A stretch of DNA of 64,000 bases from Jejuia rubra (GTDB lineage: Bacteria; Bacteroidota; Bacteroidia; Flavobacteriales; Flavobacteriaceae), in the NCBI RefSeq assembly GCF_042684665.1, contig NZ_JBHULY010000034.1:248001-312000 (forward strand), in the 5' to 3' direction. The notes below the pieces were generated by a model that was given only the letters and a program-made list of their open reading frames with translations, ran no database searches and was not told the DNA's origin. The position numbers were made by a program, and so were the translations under genes. Below, one piece after another: positions 51,011 to 58,005 of the stretch. Every line of letters starts with the position of its first letter. The stretch's first letter is position 1.

Positions 51011-53215
51011 ATGTCAATTGCGAAAGCTGACCTACAAGGTGCCCTAAAAACCTATTTTGGGTTTAACACGTTCAAAGGACTACAAGAAAGTGTTATTAAA
51101 AGTATCTTAGATGGTAACCATACATTTGTGATTATGCCCACTGGGGGTGGTAAATCTCTTTGTTATCAACTGCCGGCGTTAATGCAGGAAGGAACTGCCA
51201 TAGTAGTTTCACCATTAATTGCCCTTATGAAAAATCAAGTGGATGCCATTCGAGGTGTTTCCAATGAAGAGGGCATTGCCCACGTATTAAATTCCTCGCT
51301 TAATAAAACAGAGGTAAAACGGGTAAAAGAAGATATAGTTAGTCAAAAAACCAAATTGCTATACGTAGCTCCAGAATCCCTCACCAAGGAGGAAAATGTG
51401 GAGTTCCTGCGCTCTGTAAAAATATCGTTTATGGCGATAGATGAAGCCCATTGTATTAGCGAATGGGGACACGATTTTAGACCAGAATATCGAAATTTGC
51501 GTCATATTATCGGCCGGATTGGCGATAATATTCCGATTATCGGATTGACTGCAACAGCTACTCCAAAGGTTCAAGAGGATATCATTAAGAATTTGGGTAT
51601 TTCTGGAGCAAAGACGTTTAAGGCCTCATTTAACCGGCCCAACTTATATTACGAGGTGCGTCCAAAAACGAAGAATGTGGATGTGGATATCATCCGCTTT
51701 GTGAAGCAGAATGAAGGCAAATCAGGTATTGTGTATTGTTTAAGCCGAAAACGTGTTGAGGAATTGGCCCAGGTGCTGCAAGTCAATGGTATTAAAGCTG
51801 TACCCTATCACGCTGGTTTAGATGCCAAGTCGCGATCGAGCCATCAGGATATGTTTTTGATGGAAGACATCGATGTGGTAGTGGCCACAATTGCCTTTGG
51901 AATGGGTATCGATAAACCCGATGTGCGGTTTGTGATTCACCATGACATTCCTAAAAGTATTGAAAGTTATTATCAAGAAACCGGTCGTGCCGGTCGTGAT
52001 GGTGGCGAAGGACATTGTTTGGCGTTTTACTCCTATAAGGATATTGAAAAGCTTGAGAAGTTTATGTCCGGAAAGCCCGTGGCCGAACAGGAAATTGGGC
52101 ATGCATTGCTACAGGAAATGGTGGCTTTTGCTGAAACTTCTATTTCAAGACGAAAGTTTATATTACACTATTTCGGTGAAGAATTCGATAATGCAATTGG
52201 CGAGGGTGGCGATATGGATGATAATGTCCGCCACCCTAAAAAGAAAACCGAAGCTAAGGATAACGCAAAATTCCTTTTGGAAACCGTTGATAATACCAAT
52301 GAAAAATACAAGTCGAAGGATTTGGTAAATGTGATTATCGGAAAGGAAAATGCATTAATCAACTCACATAAAACCAACGAACAGCCCTTCTTTGGAAAAG
52401 GAAAACAGGAAGAAGACAAATATTGGATGGCACTATTACGCCAGTTATTGGTAGCCGGTTATCTCCGAAAAGATATCGAAACTTATGGTGTCATTAAATT
52501 GACTGCTGAAGGCAAAGATTTTATTAAAAAGCCCACATCCTTTATGATGACAGAAGACCATGTGTTTGACGACAGTCAGGATGATAGTGGGATTATTACT
52601 GCTTCAAAAGGAGGAGGTGGTGTTGCGGATGAAAAGCTGATGAATATGCTCAAGGATTTGCGCAAAAAGAATGCGAAAAAATTGGGCGTACCGCCGTTTG
52701 TGATTTTTCAAGACCCTTCTCTGGAGGATATGGCTTTAAAGTACCCTGTATCGCTTTCTGAATTGAGCAACGTTCACGGCGTTGGCGACGGCAAGGCGAA
52801 AAAGTACGGAAAAGATTTTGTGGCACTCATCTCCAATTATGTCGAGGAAAACGATATTGTTCGCCCTGACGATTTGGTGGTAAAGTCCACAGGAAGCAAT
52901 TCCGCTAATAAATTATACATCATTCAAAATGTTGACCGAAAATTACCGCTGGATGATATCGCTTCCTCCAAGGGCATGAGCATGCAGGAGTTTATCAAGG
53001 AAATGGAGGTGATTGTATTTTCAGGAACCAAACTCAACATCAATTATTGGATTGATGAAATTTTGGACGAGGACCAACAGGAGGAGATCCACGACTATTT
53101 TATGGAATCCGAAACCGACAGCATTGATGATGCCATTGATGAGTTTGATGGCGATTATGATGACGAGGAATTGCGGTTGTATAGGATTAAGTTTATAAGC
53201 GAGGTGGCTAATTAG
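51011..53215 (+). CDS. recQ: ATP-dependent DNA helicase RecQ
   Basis: 3'-5' helicase of the RecQ family. The N-terminal motif FNTFKGLQESVIKSIL is near residues 17-32, Walker A MPTGGGKSLCYQLP near 42-55, DEAH box MAIDEAHCISEWGHDFRPEY near 143-162 and motif III GLTATATPKVQ. The second helicase domain has GIVYCLSRKRVEEL, ATIAFGMGIDKPDVRFVIHH and YYQETGRAGRDG. An RQC winged helix and an HRDC domain (near 545-620, SLSELSNVHGVGDGKAKKYG) follow, then an acidic C-terminal extension. The four zinc-binding cysteines normally found after the second helicase domain are absent. Length 734, longer than E. coli RecQ (about 610). Confidence 0.95.
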   Translation: MSIAKADLQGALKTYFGFNTFKGLQESVIKSILDGNHTFVIMPTGGGKSLCYQLPALMQEGTAIVVSPLIALMKNQVDAIRGVSNEEGIAHVLNSSLNKTEVKRVKEDIVSQKTKLLYVAPESLTKEENVEFLRSVKISFMAIDEAHCISEWGHDFRPEYRNLRHIIGRIGDNIPIIGLTATATPKVQEDIIKNLGISGAKTFKASFNRPNLYYEVRPKTKNVDVDIIRFVKQNEGKSGIVYCLSRKRVEELAQVLQVNGIKAVPYHAGLDAKSRSSHQDMFLMEDIDVVVATIAFGMGIDKPDVRFVIHHDIPKSIESYYQETGRAGRDGGEGHCLAFYSYKDIEKLEKFMSGKPVAEQEIGHALLQEMVAFAETSISRRKFILHYFGEEFDNAIGEGGDMDDNVRHPKKKTEAKDNAKFLLETVDNTNEKYKSKDLVNVIIGKENALINSHKTNEQPFFGKGKQEEDKYWMALLRQLLVAGYLRKDIETYGVIKLTAEGKDFIKKPTSFMMTEDHVFDDSQDDSGIITASKGGGGVADEKLMNMLKDLRKKNAKKLGVPPFVIFQDPSLEDMALKYPVSLSELSNVHGVGDGKAKKYGKDFVALISNYVEENDIVRPDDLVVKSTGSNSANKLYIIQNVDRKLPLDDIASSKGMSMQEFIKEMEVIVFSGTKLNINYWIDEILDEDQQEEIHDYFMESETDSIDDAIDEFDGDYDDEELRLYRIKFISEVAN

Positions 53216-53354
53216 TTGGCAGTCTCAGTCACAGTTTTCAGTTTCAGATTTTACGCCCTCTGCGAATCTCAGTGCTTTCTCTGAGTATCTAAGCCAAATA
53301 ATTCATTTGTGATAATTCGTGCATTTCGTGTCTAAAATCTGGTTATCATTTCCT

Positions 53355-53362
53355 TATATTTG
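53355..53362 (+). promoter_or_regulatory. TAnnTTTG box upstream of the fused peptidyl-prolyl isomerase
   Basis: TATATTTG ends 23 bp before the ATG at 53385. A transcript starting from it could not include the upstream alternative start at 53319, which supports the shorter protein. Confidence 0.5.
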
Positions 53363-53384
53363 CACCTCATTAAAAATCAGAAAC

Positions 53385-54317
53385 ATGCAAGACGGATTAT
53401 ACGCAAAATTCAATACATCAAAGGGCGAAATATTGGTCGCTTTAGAATATAAAAAAACACCGGGAACGGTAGGCAACTTTGTGGCTTTGGCCGAGGGGAA
53501 TTTAGAGAATTCGGTTAAACCACAAGGGCAACCGTATTACGACGGTTTAAAATTCCACAGGGTGATTCCAGATTTTATGATTCAGGGAGGATGTCCAAAT
53601 GGAACAGGAGCCGGCGGACCAGGCTATCAGTTTGATGACGAGTTTCATTCAGATTTAAAACACGATGGCCCAGGCGTATTGTCGATGGCCAACGCAGGGC
53701 CTAGCACTAACGGGAGCCAGTTTTTTATTACCCATGTTGAAACCCCATGGTTGGATAATAACCACACCGTTTTTGGAAAGGTGGAACACGGACAGGAAGT
53801 GGTGGACGCCATTGCGCAGGGCGATGCTATTGAGAGTATCGAAATCGTGAGAGAAGGTGCAGAGGCGGAGGCCTTTAACGCCGTTGAAGCTTTTAGAACC
53901 TTTGAAGGCTCTCGTGAAAAAAGATTAGCAGAAGAAAAAGCAAAACAGGAGGCCGAACTAGAAAAAGTGGCCACTGGTTTTGAAAAAACGGATAGTGGAT
54001 TGCGTTATCAAATCATTCAAAAAGGTGAAGGTGTAAAGGCGGAAAAAGGTAAAACCGTTTCCGTGCACTACAAAGGTCAGTTGATTGATGGAACTGTTTT
54101 CGATTCTTCATATAAGAGAAACGAACCCATTGATTTTCCATTAGGAGTTGGTCAAGTGATTCCAGGTTGGGATGAAGGTATCGGCTTATTAAATGTTGGC
54201 GATAAGGCGCGTTTGGTCATTCCAAGTCATTTGGCTTACGGAAGTCGTGGTGCAGGTGGGGTTATCCCGCCGGATGCCAATTTGATTTTCGACGTGGAGT
54301 TGATGGATGTGAAATAA
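53385..54317 (+). CDS. dual-family peptidyl-prolyl isomerase (cyclophilin-FKBP fusion)
   Basis: Two isomerase domains in one protein. Residues 1-165 are a cyclophilin: YAKFNTSKGEILVALEYKKT, PGTVGNFVALAEG, GLKFHRVIPDFMIQGG near 47-62, and NGSQFFITHVETPWLDNNHT. A charged helical linker (EKAKQEAELEKV) follows. Residues 205-310 are an FKBP domain: VSVHYKGQLIDGTVFDSSYK, IDFPLGVGQVIPGWDEGIGL and PSHLAYGSRGAGGVIPPDAN. This cyclophilin-first order matches the CFBP type of dual immunophilins described in Bacteroidota and spirochaetes. No signal peptide is present with the ATG at 53385, so it should be cytoplasmic. Confidence 0.92.
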   Translation: MQDGLYAKFNTSKGEILVALEYKKTPGTVGNFVALAEGNLENSVKPQGQPYYDGLKFHRVIPDFMIQGGCPNGTGAGGPGYQFDDEFHSDLKHDGPGVLSMANAGPSTNGSQFFITHVETPWLDNNHTVFGKVEHGQEVVDAIAQGDAIESIEIVREGAEAEAFNAVEAFRTFEGSREKRLAEEKAKQEAELEKVATGFEKTDSGLRYQIIQKGEGVKAEKGKTVSVHYKGQLIDGTVFDSSYKRNEPIDFPLGVGQVIPGWDEGIGLLNVGDKARLVIPSHLAYGSRGAGGVIPPDANLIFDVELMDVK

Positions 54318-54425
54318 GCTGAGAACAACTTTGTTTCAAAGTTTGTGAATCACTTATCCTGAGTGACTTGTTCAGAGCGGAGTCGAAGTAAGTCGAAGGA
54401 CCTTCAAAAATCATTTAAAATATAC

Positions 54426-54451
54426 AAAAGCACTCTATGGAGTGCTTTTTT
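54426..54451 (+). terminator. rho-independent terminator after the isomerase gene
   Basis: AAAAGCACTC, loop TATG, GAGTGCTTTT followed by further T residues: a 10-bp perfect stem with a T-run, about 110 bp downstream of the isomerase stop and before the next gene. Confidence 0.85.
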
Positions 54452-54523
54452 CATGCAAAAAGTTAACATGACGTTTAAATATTTGCTTTGTCGAAAATTT
54501 TTTATCAGCTCGTTGCTTACGTA

Positions 54524-54531
54524 TAGTTTTG
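54524..54531 (+). promoter_or_regulatory. TAnnTTTG box immediately before a GTG start
   Basis: TAGTTTTG ends 4 bp before the GTG at 54536. If used, transcription would begin at or almost at the start codon, giving a leaderless message. No ATG is available nearby in that frame. Confidence 0.4.
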
Positions 54532-54535
54532 CAAT

Positions 54536-54958
54536 GTGACTAGCATAAAACATACCGAATTCTATTCCCAAATATTAAAGGAACTCAATTATCCATTTGG
54601 GGACATTTATATATTTAAAGGTTTTGTCGTTTCAGAGATTAAGCAAGGAATTACGGTAAGTTGGAAAAAACACGCCAAACATTTTGTACAGGATATAGCG
54701 TATTATTTGGGTACTGATGGAAAGGATGTTGTATATATTTCCAACCGCATCCATTCGTATTCTGTAAAGGCTGTGGATTGGTTGAAGTTTTTTAAAAGTG
54801 ATTACGGTATGAAGGCGTATGCCGTGGTTTCCGATAGCCCTATGGGCAAGATGAATGTCATGGTAGAGAACCTCTTTTTCGACAACAAGATTAAAAGCTT
54901 TAATTCGCTGTATGATGCCATAAATTGGGCCAAAAAAGACTTGGAGAAAGTGGCTTAA
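54536..54958 (+). CDS. conserved hypothetical protein (STAS/SpoIIAA-like size and pattern)
   Basis: 140 residues with no signal peptide or membrane helix. Features are FKGFVVSEIKQGITVSWKKH, FVQDIAYYLGTDGKDVVYIS, NRIHSYSVKAVDWLKFFKSD and a C-terminal helix YDAINWAKKDLEKVA. The alternation of strands and helices is compatible with a STAS/SpoIIAA-like fold that occurs in stand-alone Flavobacteriia proteins, but I do not recognise a named family with certainty. The start is GTG at 54536. The next gene follows after 48 bp on the same strand. Confidence 0.7.
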   Translation: MTSIKHTEFYSQILKELNYPFGDIYIFKGFVVSEIKQGITVSWKKHAKHFVQDIAYYLGTDGKDVVYISNRIHSYSVKAVDWLKFFKSDYGMKAYAVVSDSPMGKMNVMVENLFFDNKIKSFNSLYDAINWAKKDLEKVA

Positions 54959-55006
54959 TCTACAAATTAATACTTATTTTAGAATCACATTTTAAAACTT
55001 ACACTT

Positions 55007-55552
55007 GTGGATTCTAAAGCACTAGAACAGCTAAAATACCCCATTGGAAAATTTGATTGTCCCGATCAAATTACTGAAGTACATATTGCAGAATGGATTT
55101 CTATCTTGGAAAAATTCCCCATTCGATTGGAGGCCTTGGTGAAACACCTTTCTAAGGAACAATTGGAAACGCCTTATAGACCCGGTGGTTGGACAATCAG
55201 GCAAACCGTACACCATATTTCGGATAGCCATCACCATAGTTACTCACGTTTTAAATGGGCATTAACAGAGGAAAAGCCTTTAATAAAAGCCTATTTTGAA
55301 GACCGCTGGGCTGAGCTTTCGGATAGCAAAGGAGACCCCATTCAAATGTCCATAGAGCATTTAAAAGCCATTCATTATAAACTTGTGAACTTGCTGAAAA
55401 GCATGAGTGAAGATGATTTCAAAAGAAGTTTCATTCATCCAGAAACCAATAGCGAAGTATTTTTGGATTACAATTTAGGGAATTATGCTTGGCATAGCAA
55501 TCACCATTATGCCCACATCGAAAATGTGATGATGCAAAACGGTTGGGTTTAA
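55007..55552 (+). CDS. DinB-superfamily metal-dependent hydrolase (YfiT-like)
   Basis: Four-helix-bundle DinB/YfiT protein. The conserved N-terminus LEQLKYPIGKF is near residues 6-16. RPGGWTIRQTVHHISDSHHH near 64-83 supplies metal-binding histidines, and NYAWHSNHHYAHIENVM near 160-176 supplies another set. The length of 181 residues fits YfiT (about 175-180). YfiT-type proteins are described as metal-dependent hydrolases and some members act in bacillithiol-linked detoxification; the substrate here is unknown. The start is GTG. One base separates it from the GNAT gene downstream. Confidence 0.86.
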   Translation: MDSKALEQLKYPIGKFDCPDQITEVHIAEWISILEKFPIRLEALVKHLSKEQLETPYRPGGWTIRQTVHHISDSHHHSYSRFKWALTEEKPLIKAYFEDRWAELSDSKGDPIQMSIEHLKAIHYKLVNLLKSMSEDDFKRSFIHPETNSEVFLDYNLGNYAWHSNHHYAHIENVMMQNGWV

Positions 55553-55553
55553 A

Positions 55554-56036
55554 ATGATTCGCCCGGTGCACATAGATGATGCCAAGGTATTGCTTGATAT
55601 CTACAATTACTATGTGTTACATTCTACGGCCACTTTTGATCTTGAACCTTTGACGATTGCCGTATTCAAAGAAAAATTCAACCGCATCAATGCCGATTAT
55701 CCATTTATTGTTTTTGAAGAAAACAATGAGATTTTAGGTTATGCCTATGGGAGCAGATTTAGGCCAAAACCGGCATATGATTACGTTGTAGAGTCAACGG
55801 TTTATGTGAAACATGATTGCCACGGGAAGCAGATTGGCACAAAGTTGTATGCTGAATTATTGAAACTACTTGGGCAAATGAACCTGAATACGGTTTTAGG
55901 TGTGCTTACCATTCCCAACGATGCCAGTATCAAGCTACATGAAAAGTTTGGGTTCAAACAAGTGGCGGAATTACGGGAAGTTGGGTTTAAATTTGGCGAA
56001 TGGCAAAATATTGGGATTTGGCAGTTGAAGCTTTAA
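55554..56036 (+). CDS. GNAT-family N-acetyltransferase (phosphinothricin acetyltransferase-like)
   Basis: GNAT fold of 160 residues. The N-terminus IRPVHIDDAKVLLDIYNYYV and TATFDLEPLT resemble the Pat/phosphinothricin group. The acetyl-CoA loop is VYVKHDCHGKQIGTKLYAEL near residues 85-104, and the late motif NDASIKLHEKFGFKQVAELR is typical. YDYVVESTVYV is the conserved strand before the CoA loop. It directly follows the YfiT-like gene. The true substrate may be an amine or amino acid analogue. Confidence 0.88.
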   Translation: MIRPVHIDDAKVLLDIYNYYVLHSTATFDLEPLTIAVFKEKFNRINADYPFIVFEENNEILGYAYGSRFRPKPAYDYVVESTVYVKHDCHGKQIGTKLYAELLKLLGQMNLNTVLGVLTIPNDASIKLHEKFGFKQVAELREVGFKFGEWQNIGIWQLKL

Positions 56037-56070
56037 TGAAAGGAATGCTCATACAAAGCTAAAGTTTTGT

Positions 56071-56093
56071 CAACCTGAACTTGTTTCAGGTTG
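56071..56093. repeat. intergenic hairpin (dispersed-type CAACCTGAA repeat)
   Basis: CAACCTGAA, a 5-base loop, TTCAGGTTG: a perfect 9-bp stem between the convergent GNAT and thioredoxin-like genes. The surrounding words resemble a hairpin repeat that is scattered through many Flavobacteriaceae genomes. It may act as a bidirectional transcript end, although no T-run follows. Confidence 0.6.
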
Positions 56094-56148
56094 TCAAGAT
56101 GCTGAACAATCGGAAAATAGATTCTAAAATAAATGCAGAATGGCAACT

Positions 56149-56712
56149 TTAAGATGTCACTTTCCATTTAATATTACAACCAATACTCGGTTTTTGAGTT
56201 GCCATATTTTCCTTGCTATCAATCAAAAAATCCAAAGCCTGTCTCAAATCCTTGCCCGTTAGCGGTAAATCATTTCCAGGTCTGGAATCGTCCAATTGGC
56301 CTCGGTACACCAATTTTAAATGAGTATCAAATAAGTAAAGGTCGGGGGTGCAGGCGGCATCATAGGCTTTTGCAACTTCTTGCGTTTCATCATAAAGATA
56401 AGGAAAAGAATAGCCTTCGGTTTTCGCATGCGCTTTCATTTTATCCGGACCGTCCTGCGGATAATTTTCAGCATCGTTACTGGAAATAGCAATAAATGAA
56501 ATGCCCTTCGTTTCATACTCATTGGCGATTGTAACCAATTCAGAATTAACGTGAATTACGAAAGGGCAGTGATTGCAAATAAACATAATCACAGTACCCT
56601 TTTCACCTTTAATGTCTTTCAGGTTTAAGGTGTTATCCGAAACCGTATCCAATAATGAAAAATCTGGTGCTTTAGTGCCAAGCGGCAACATATTTGAAGG
56701 GGTTCTTGCCAT
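56149..56712 (-). CDS. thioredoxin-family (redoxin) protein with CNHC motif
   Basis: AhpC/TSA-type thioredoxin fold. LGTKAPDFSLLDTVSD opens the domain, and the active site IMFICNHCPFVIHVNSEL contains Cys46-x-x-Cys49. The cis-proline segment is DAACTPDLYLFDTHLKLVYR, and DSRPGNDLPLTGKDLRQALD follows. The length of 187 residues is typical of this peroxiredoxin-like group. No signal peptide, so it should be cytoplasmic. It is divergent from the CsaA gene with 47 bp between them. It is probably a thiol-disulfide reductase; the partner is unknown. Confidence 0.9.
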   Translation of the reverse strand: MARTPSNMLPLGTKAPDFSLLDTVSDNTLNLKDIKGEKGTVIMFICNHCPFVIHVNSELVTIANEYETKGISFIAISSNDAENYPQDGPDKMKAHAKTEGYSFPYLYDETQEVAKAYDAACTPDLYLFDTHLKLVYRGQLDDSRPGNDLPLTGKDLRQALDFLIDSKENMATQKPSIGCNIKWKVTS

Positions 56713-56759
56713 TTTTTTAGAGTTTGCCCAAATGTCGTAATAATTTGTATTTTTAAAAA

Positions 56760-57095
56760 ATGAGCGATACTATTTCTGTTGAAGATTTTACCAAAGTGGA
56801 TTTACGGGTGGGCACAATCATTGAAGTTAATGATTTTCCCAAAGCACGAAATTCAGCCTATCAGCTTACGATTGATTTTGGGGATTTGGGAATTAAAAAA
56901 TCCTCTGCCCAAATCACAACACGTTATACCAAAGAAGATTTGTTACAACGACAAATCATAGCCGTAGTAAACTTTCCTAAGAAACAGATTGCCAATTTTC
57001 AGAGCGAATGTCTGGTTTTGGGAGCAGTGGACGGAAAAGATGTTATCCTTTTAAATCCTGAAACCAAAGTAAAAAACGGAACTGCGGTCAACTAA
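56760..57095 (+). CDS. csaA: CsaA-type tRNA-binding protein / export-related chaperone
   Basis: 111-residue OB-fold protein of the EMAPII/Trbp111 family. The motifs FTKVDLRVGTIIEVNDFPKA, SSAQITTRYT and IIAVVNFPKKQIANFQSECL match CsaA, a dimer that binds tRNA and is linked to protein export in Bacillus. The length equals that of B. subtilis CsaA (about 110). The gene is monocistronic and ends in a terminator shared with the convergent DUF3276 gene. Confidence 0.9.
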   Translation: MSDTISVEDFTKVDLRVGTIIEVNDFPKARNSAYQLTIDFGDLGIKKSSAQITTRYTKEDLLQRQIIAVVNFPKKQIANFQSECLVLGAVDGKDVILLNPETKVKNGTAVN

Positions 57096-57110
57096 AATTC
57101 GGGTATAAAA

Positions 57111-57135
57111 AAAACCGTTGCAAAACAACGGTTTT
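57111..57135. terminator. bidirectional terminator between csaA and the DUF3276 gene
   Basis: AAAACCGTTG, loop CAAAA, CAACGGTTTT: a 10-bp perfect stem with an A-run before it and a T-run within the right arm. The two flanking genes converge on it, so it can end both transcripts. Confidence 0.85.
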
Positions 57136-57155
57136 ATATCTAATTTCAATGTGTT

Positions 57156-57545
57156 TTAAATATCGTCGAAATCCACGTCAGTAAAACTCTCTGTGGATTT
57201 TACCTCTTCCTCTTCGGTAGTTTCCGTGGCAGACGTTTCATATTCTTTTTTGAAATCCTTTTGATGACGTTCACTAATCACCTCATCTCCTTTTTCACGG
57301 ATAATGTAATCTGTCATTTCAGCTAAAATCTCTCTAAATTCAGCAAAGTCTTCTTTGTAAATATAGATTTTGTGCTTTTTGTAGTGGTAAGACCCATCAT
57401 CGTTAGTAAACTTTTTACTTTCCGTAATGGTCAAATAATAATCCTCTGCTTTTGTTGCTCTTACATCAAAAAAATAGGTGCGTCTTCCTGCCCTTAATAC
57501 CTTCGAAAAAATTTCCTCTTGCTCCATCATGCCATAGTTGTTCAT
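57156..57545 (-). CDS. DUF3276 family PUR-alpha-like nucleic-acid-binding protein
   Basis: Bacteroidota/spirochaete homologue of eukaryotic PUR-alpha. Characteristic segments are EEIFSKVLRAGRRTYFFDVR near residues 10-29, YYLTITESKKFTNDDGSYHY and KKHKIYIYKEDFAEFREILA. EVISERHQKDFKKEY is followed by an acidic C-terminal tail. A single PUR repeat is visible; the family binds single-stranded DNA or RNA as a dimer. The length is 129 residues. The start at 57545 is used; ATG codons at residues 6 and 7 are also possible. Confidence 0.9.
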   Translation of the reverse strand: MNNYGMMEQEEIFSKVLRAGRRTYFFDVRATKAEDYYLTITESKKFTNDDGSYHYKKHKIYIYKEDFAEFREILAEMTDYIIREKGDEVISERHQKDFKKEYETSATETTEEEEVKSTESFTDVDFDDI

Positions 57546-57784
57546 TGTAGTTTCAATATAATTTTATAGTGCTTGTGCACATCAAAAATCTAAAAAAAAG
57601 TGAAACTAACCAACATTTTTTGAAGTTTCTTTTTGGAATCTTGATTTTTGTTGCATTAAATGAAAAAAAACCTAACAGCAAGATTTGTCCGGTTTTCATA
57701 ACATTACTGTTTGGAAACGTTAAAAAAACCTTCCTGATTTTGATGACACTGAAAACCCTCCTATTTCGACTGCATCGAAATTGT

Positions 57785-57806
57785 CCTCCCTTTTATAAAA
57801 GGGAGG
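57785..57806. repeat. 22-bp perfect palindrome
   Basis: CCTCCC, TTTTATAAAA, GGGAGG form a perfect 22-bp palindrome in the 460-bp gene-free gap 57546-58005. It is the first of two purine/pyrimidine-skewed hairpins 65 bp apart. This style of CTCCC/GGGAG hairpin recurs between flavobacterial genes as I remember them. No coding potential is convincing in this gap. Confidence 0.7.
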
Positions 57807-57870
57807 AACCCGTGTTTATCAAAATTTAGGTTGAATTTGATAAATCCCTAGAATGTCGGCATATATGGCT

Positions 57871-57891
57871 CTCCTCTTTTGTAAAGAGGAG
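57871..57891. repeat. intergenic hairpin CTCCTCTTT/AAAGAGGAG
   Basis: CTCCTCTTT, loop TGT, AAAGAGGAG: a perfect 9-bp stem. Another copy of one arm (AAGAGGAG-like, GAAAGAGGAGTTAAGG) sits at 57924-57939. With the 57785 palindrome it makes a compound element in the otherwise empty gap upstream of the DUF3276 gene and downstream of the ABC exporter gene. Confidence 0.65.
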
Positions 57892-58005
57892 AATGAATTT
57901 CAATTTTCATTAAAAAAAAATTGAAAGAAAGAGGAGTTAAGGACTAATAGTTTCAACTAAATTCGTCTATCGAAGATTCAAGCCTTTAAAACCTAACAAG
58001 TCTGA

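Noticed and set aside
54350..54405. A repeat-like stretch (TCCTGAGTGACTTGTTCAGAGC and following) after the isomerase gene
   Set aside because: It resembles a common dispersed repeat, but only a partial and imperfect copy is present, so I did not annotate it.
57569..57829. An 86-codon plus-strand open frame in the gap before the ABC exporter gene
   Set aside because: It runs through the perfect palindrome at 57785, has a low-complexity Lys/Phe/Leu composition, no recognisable motif and no upstream signal; it is most likely non-coding.
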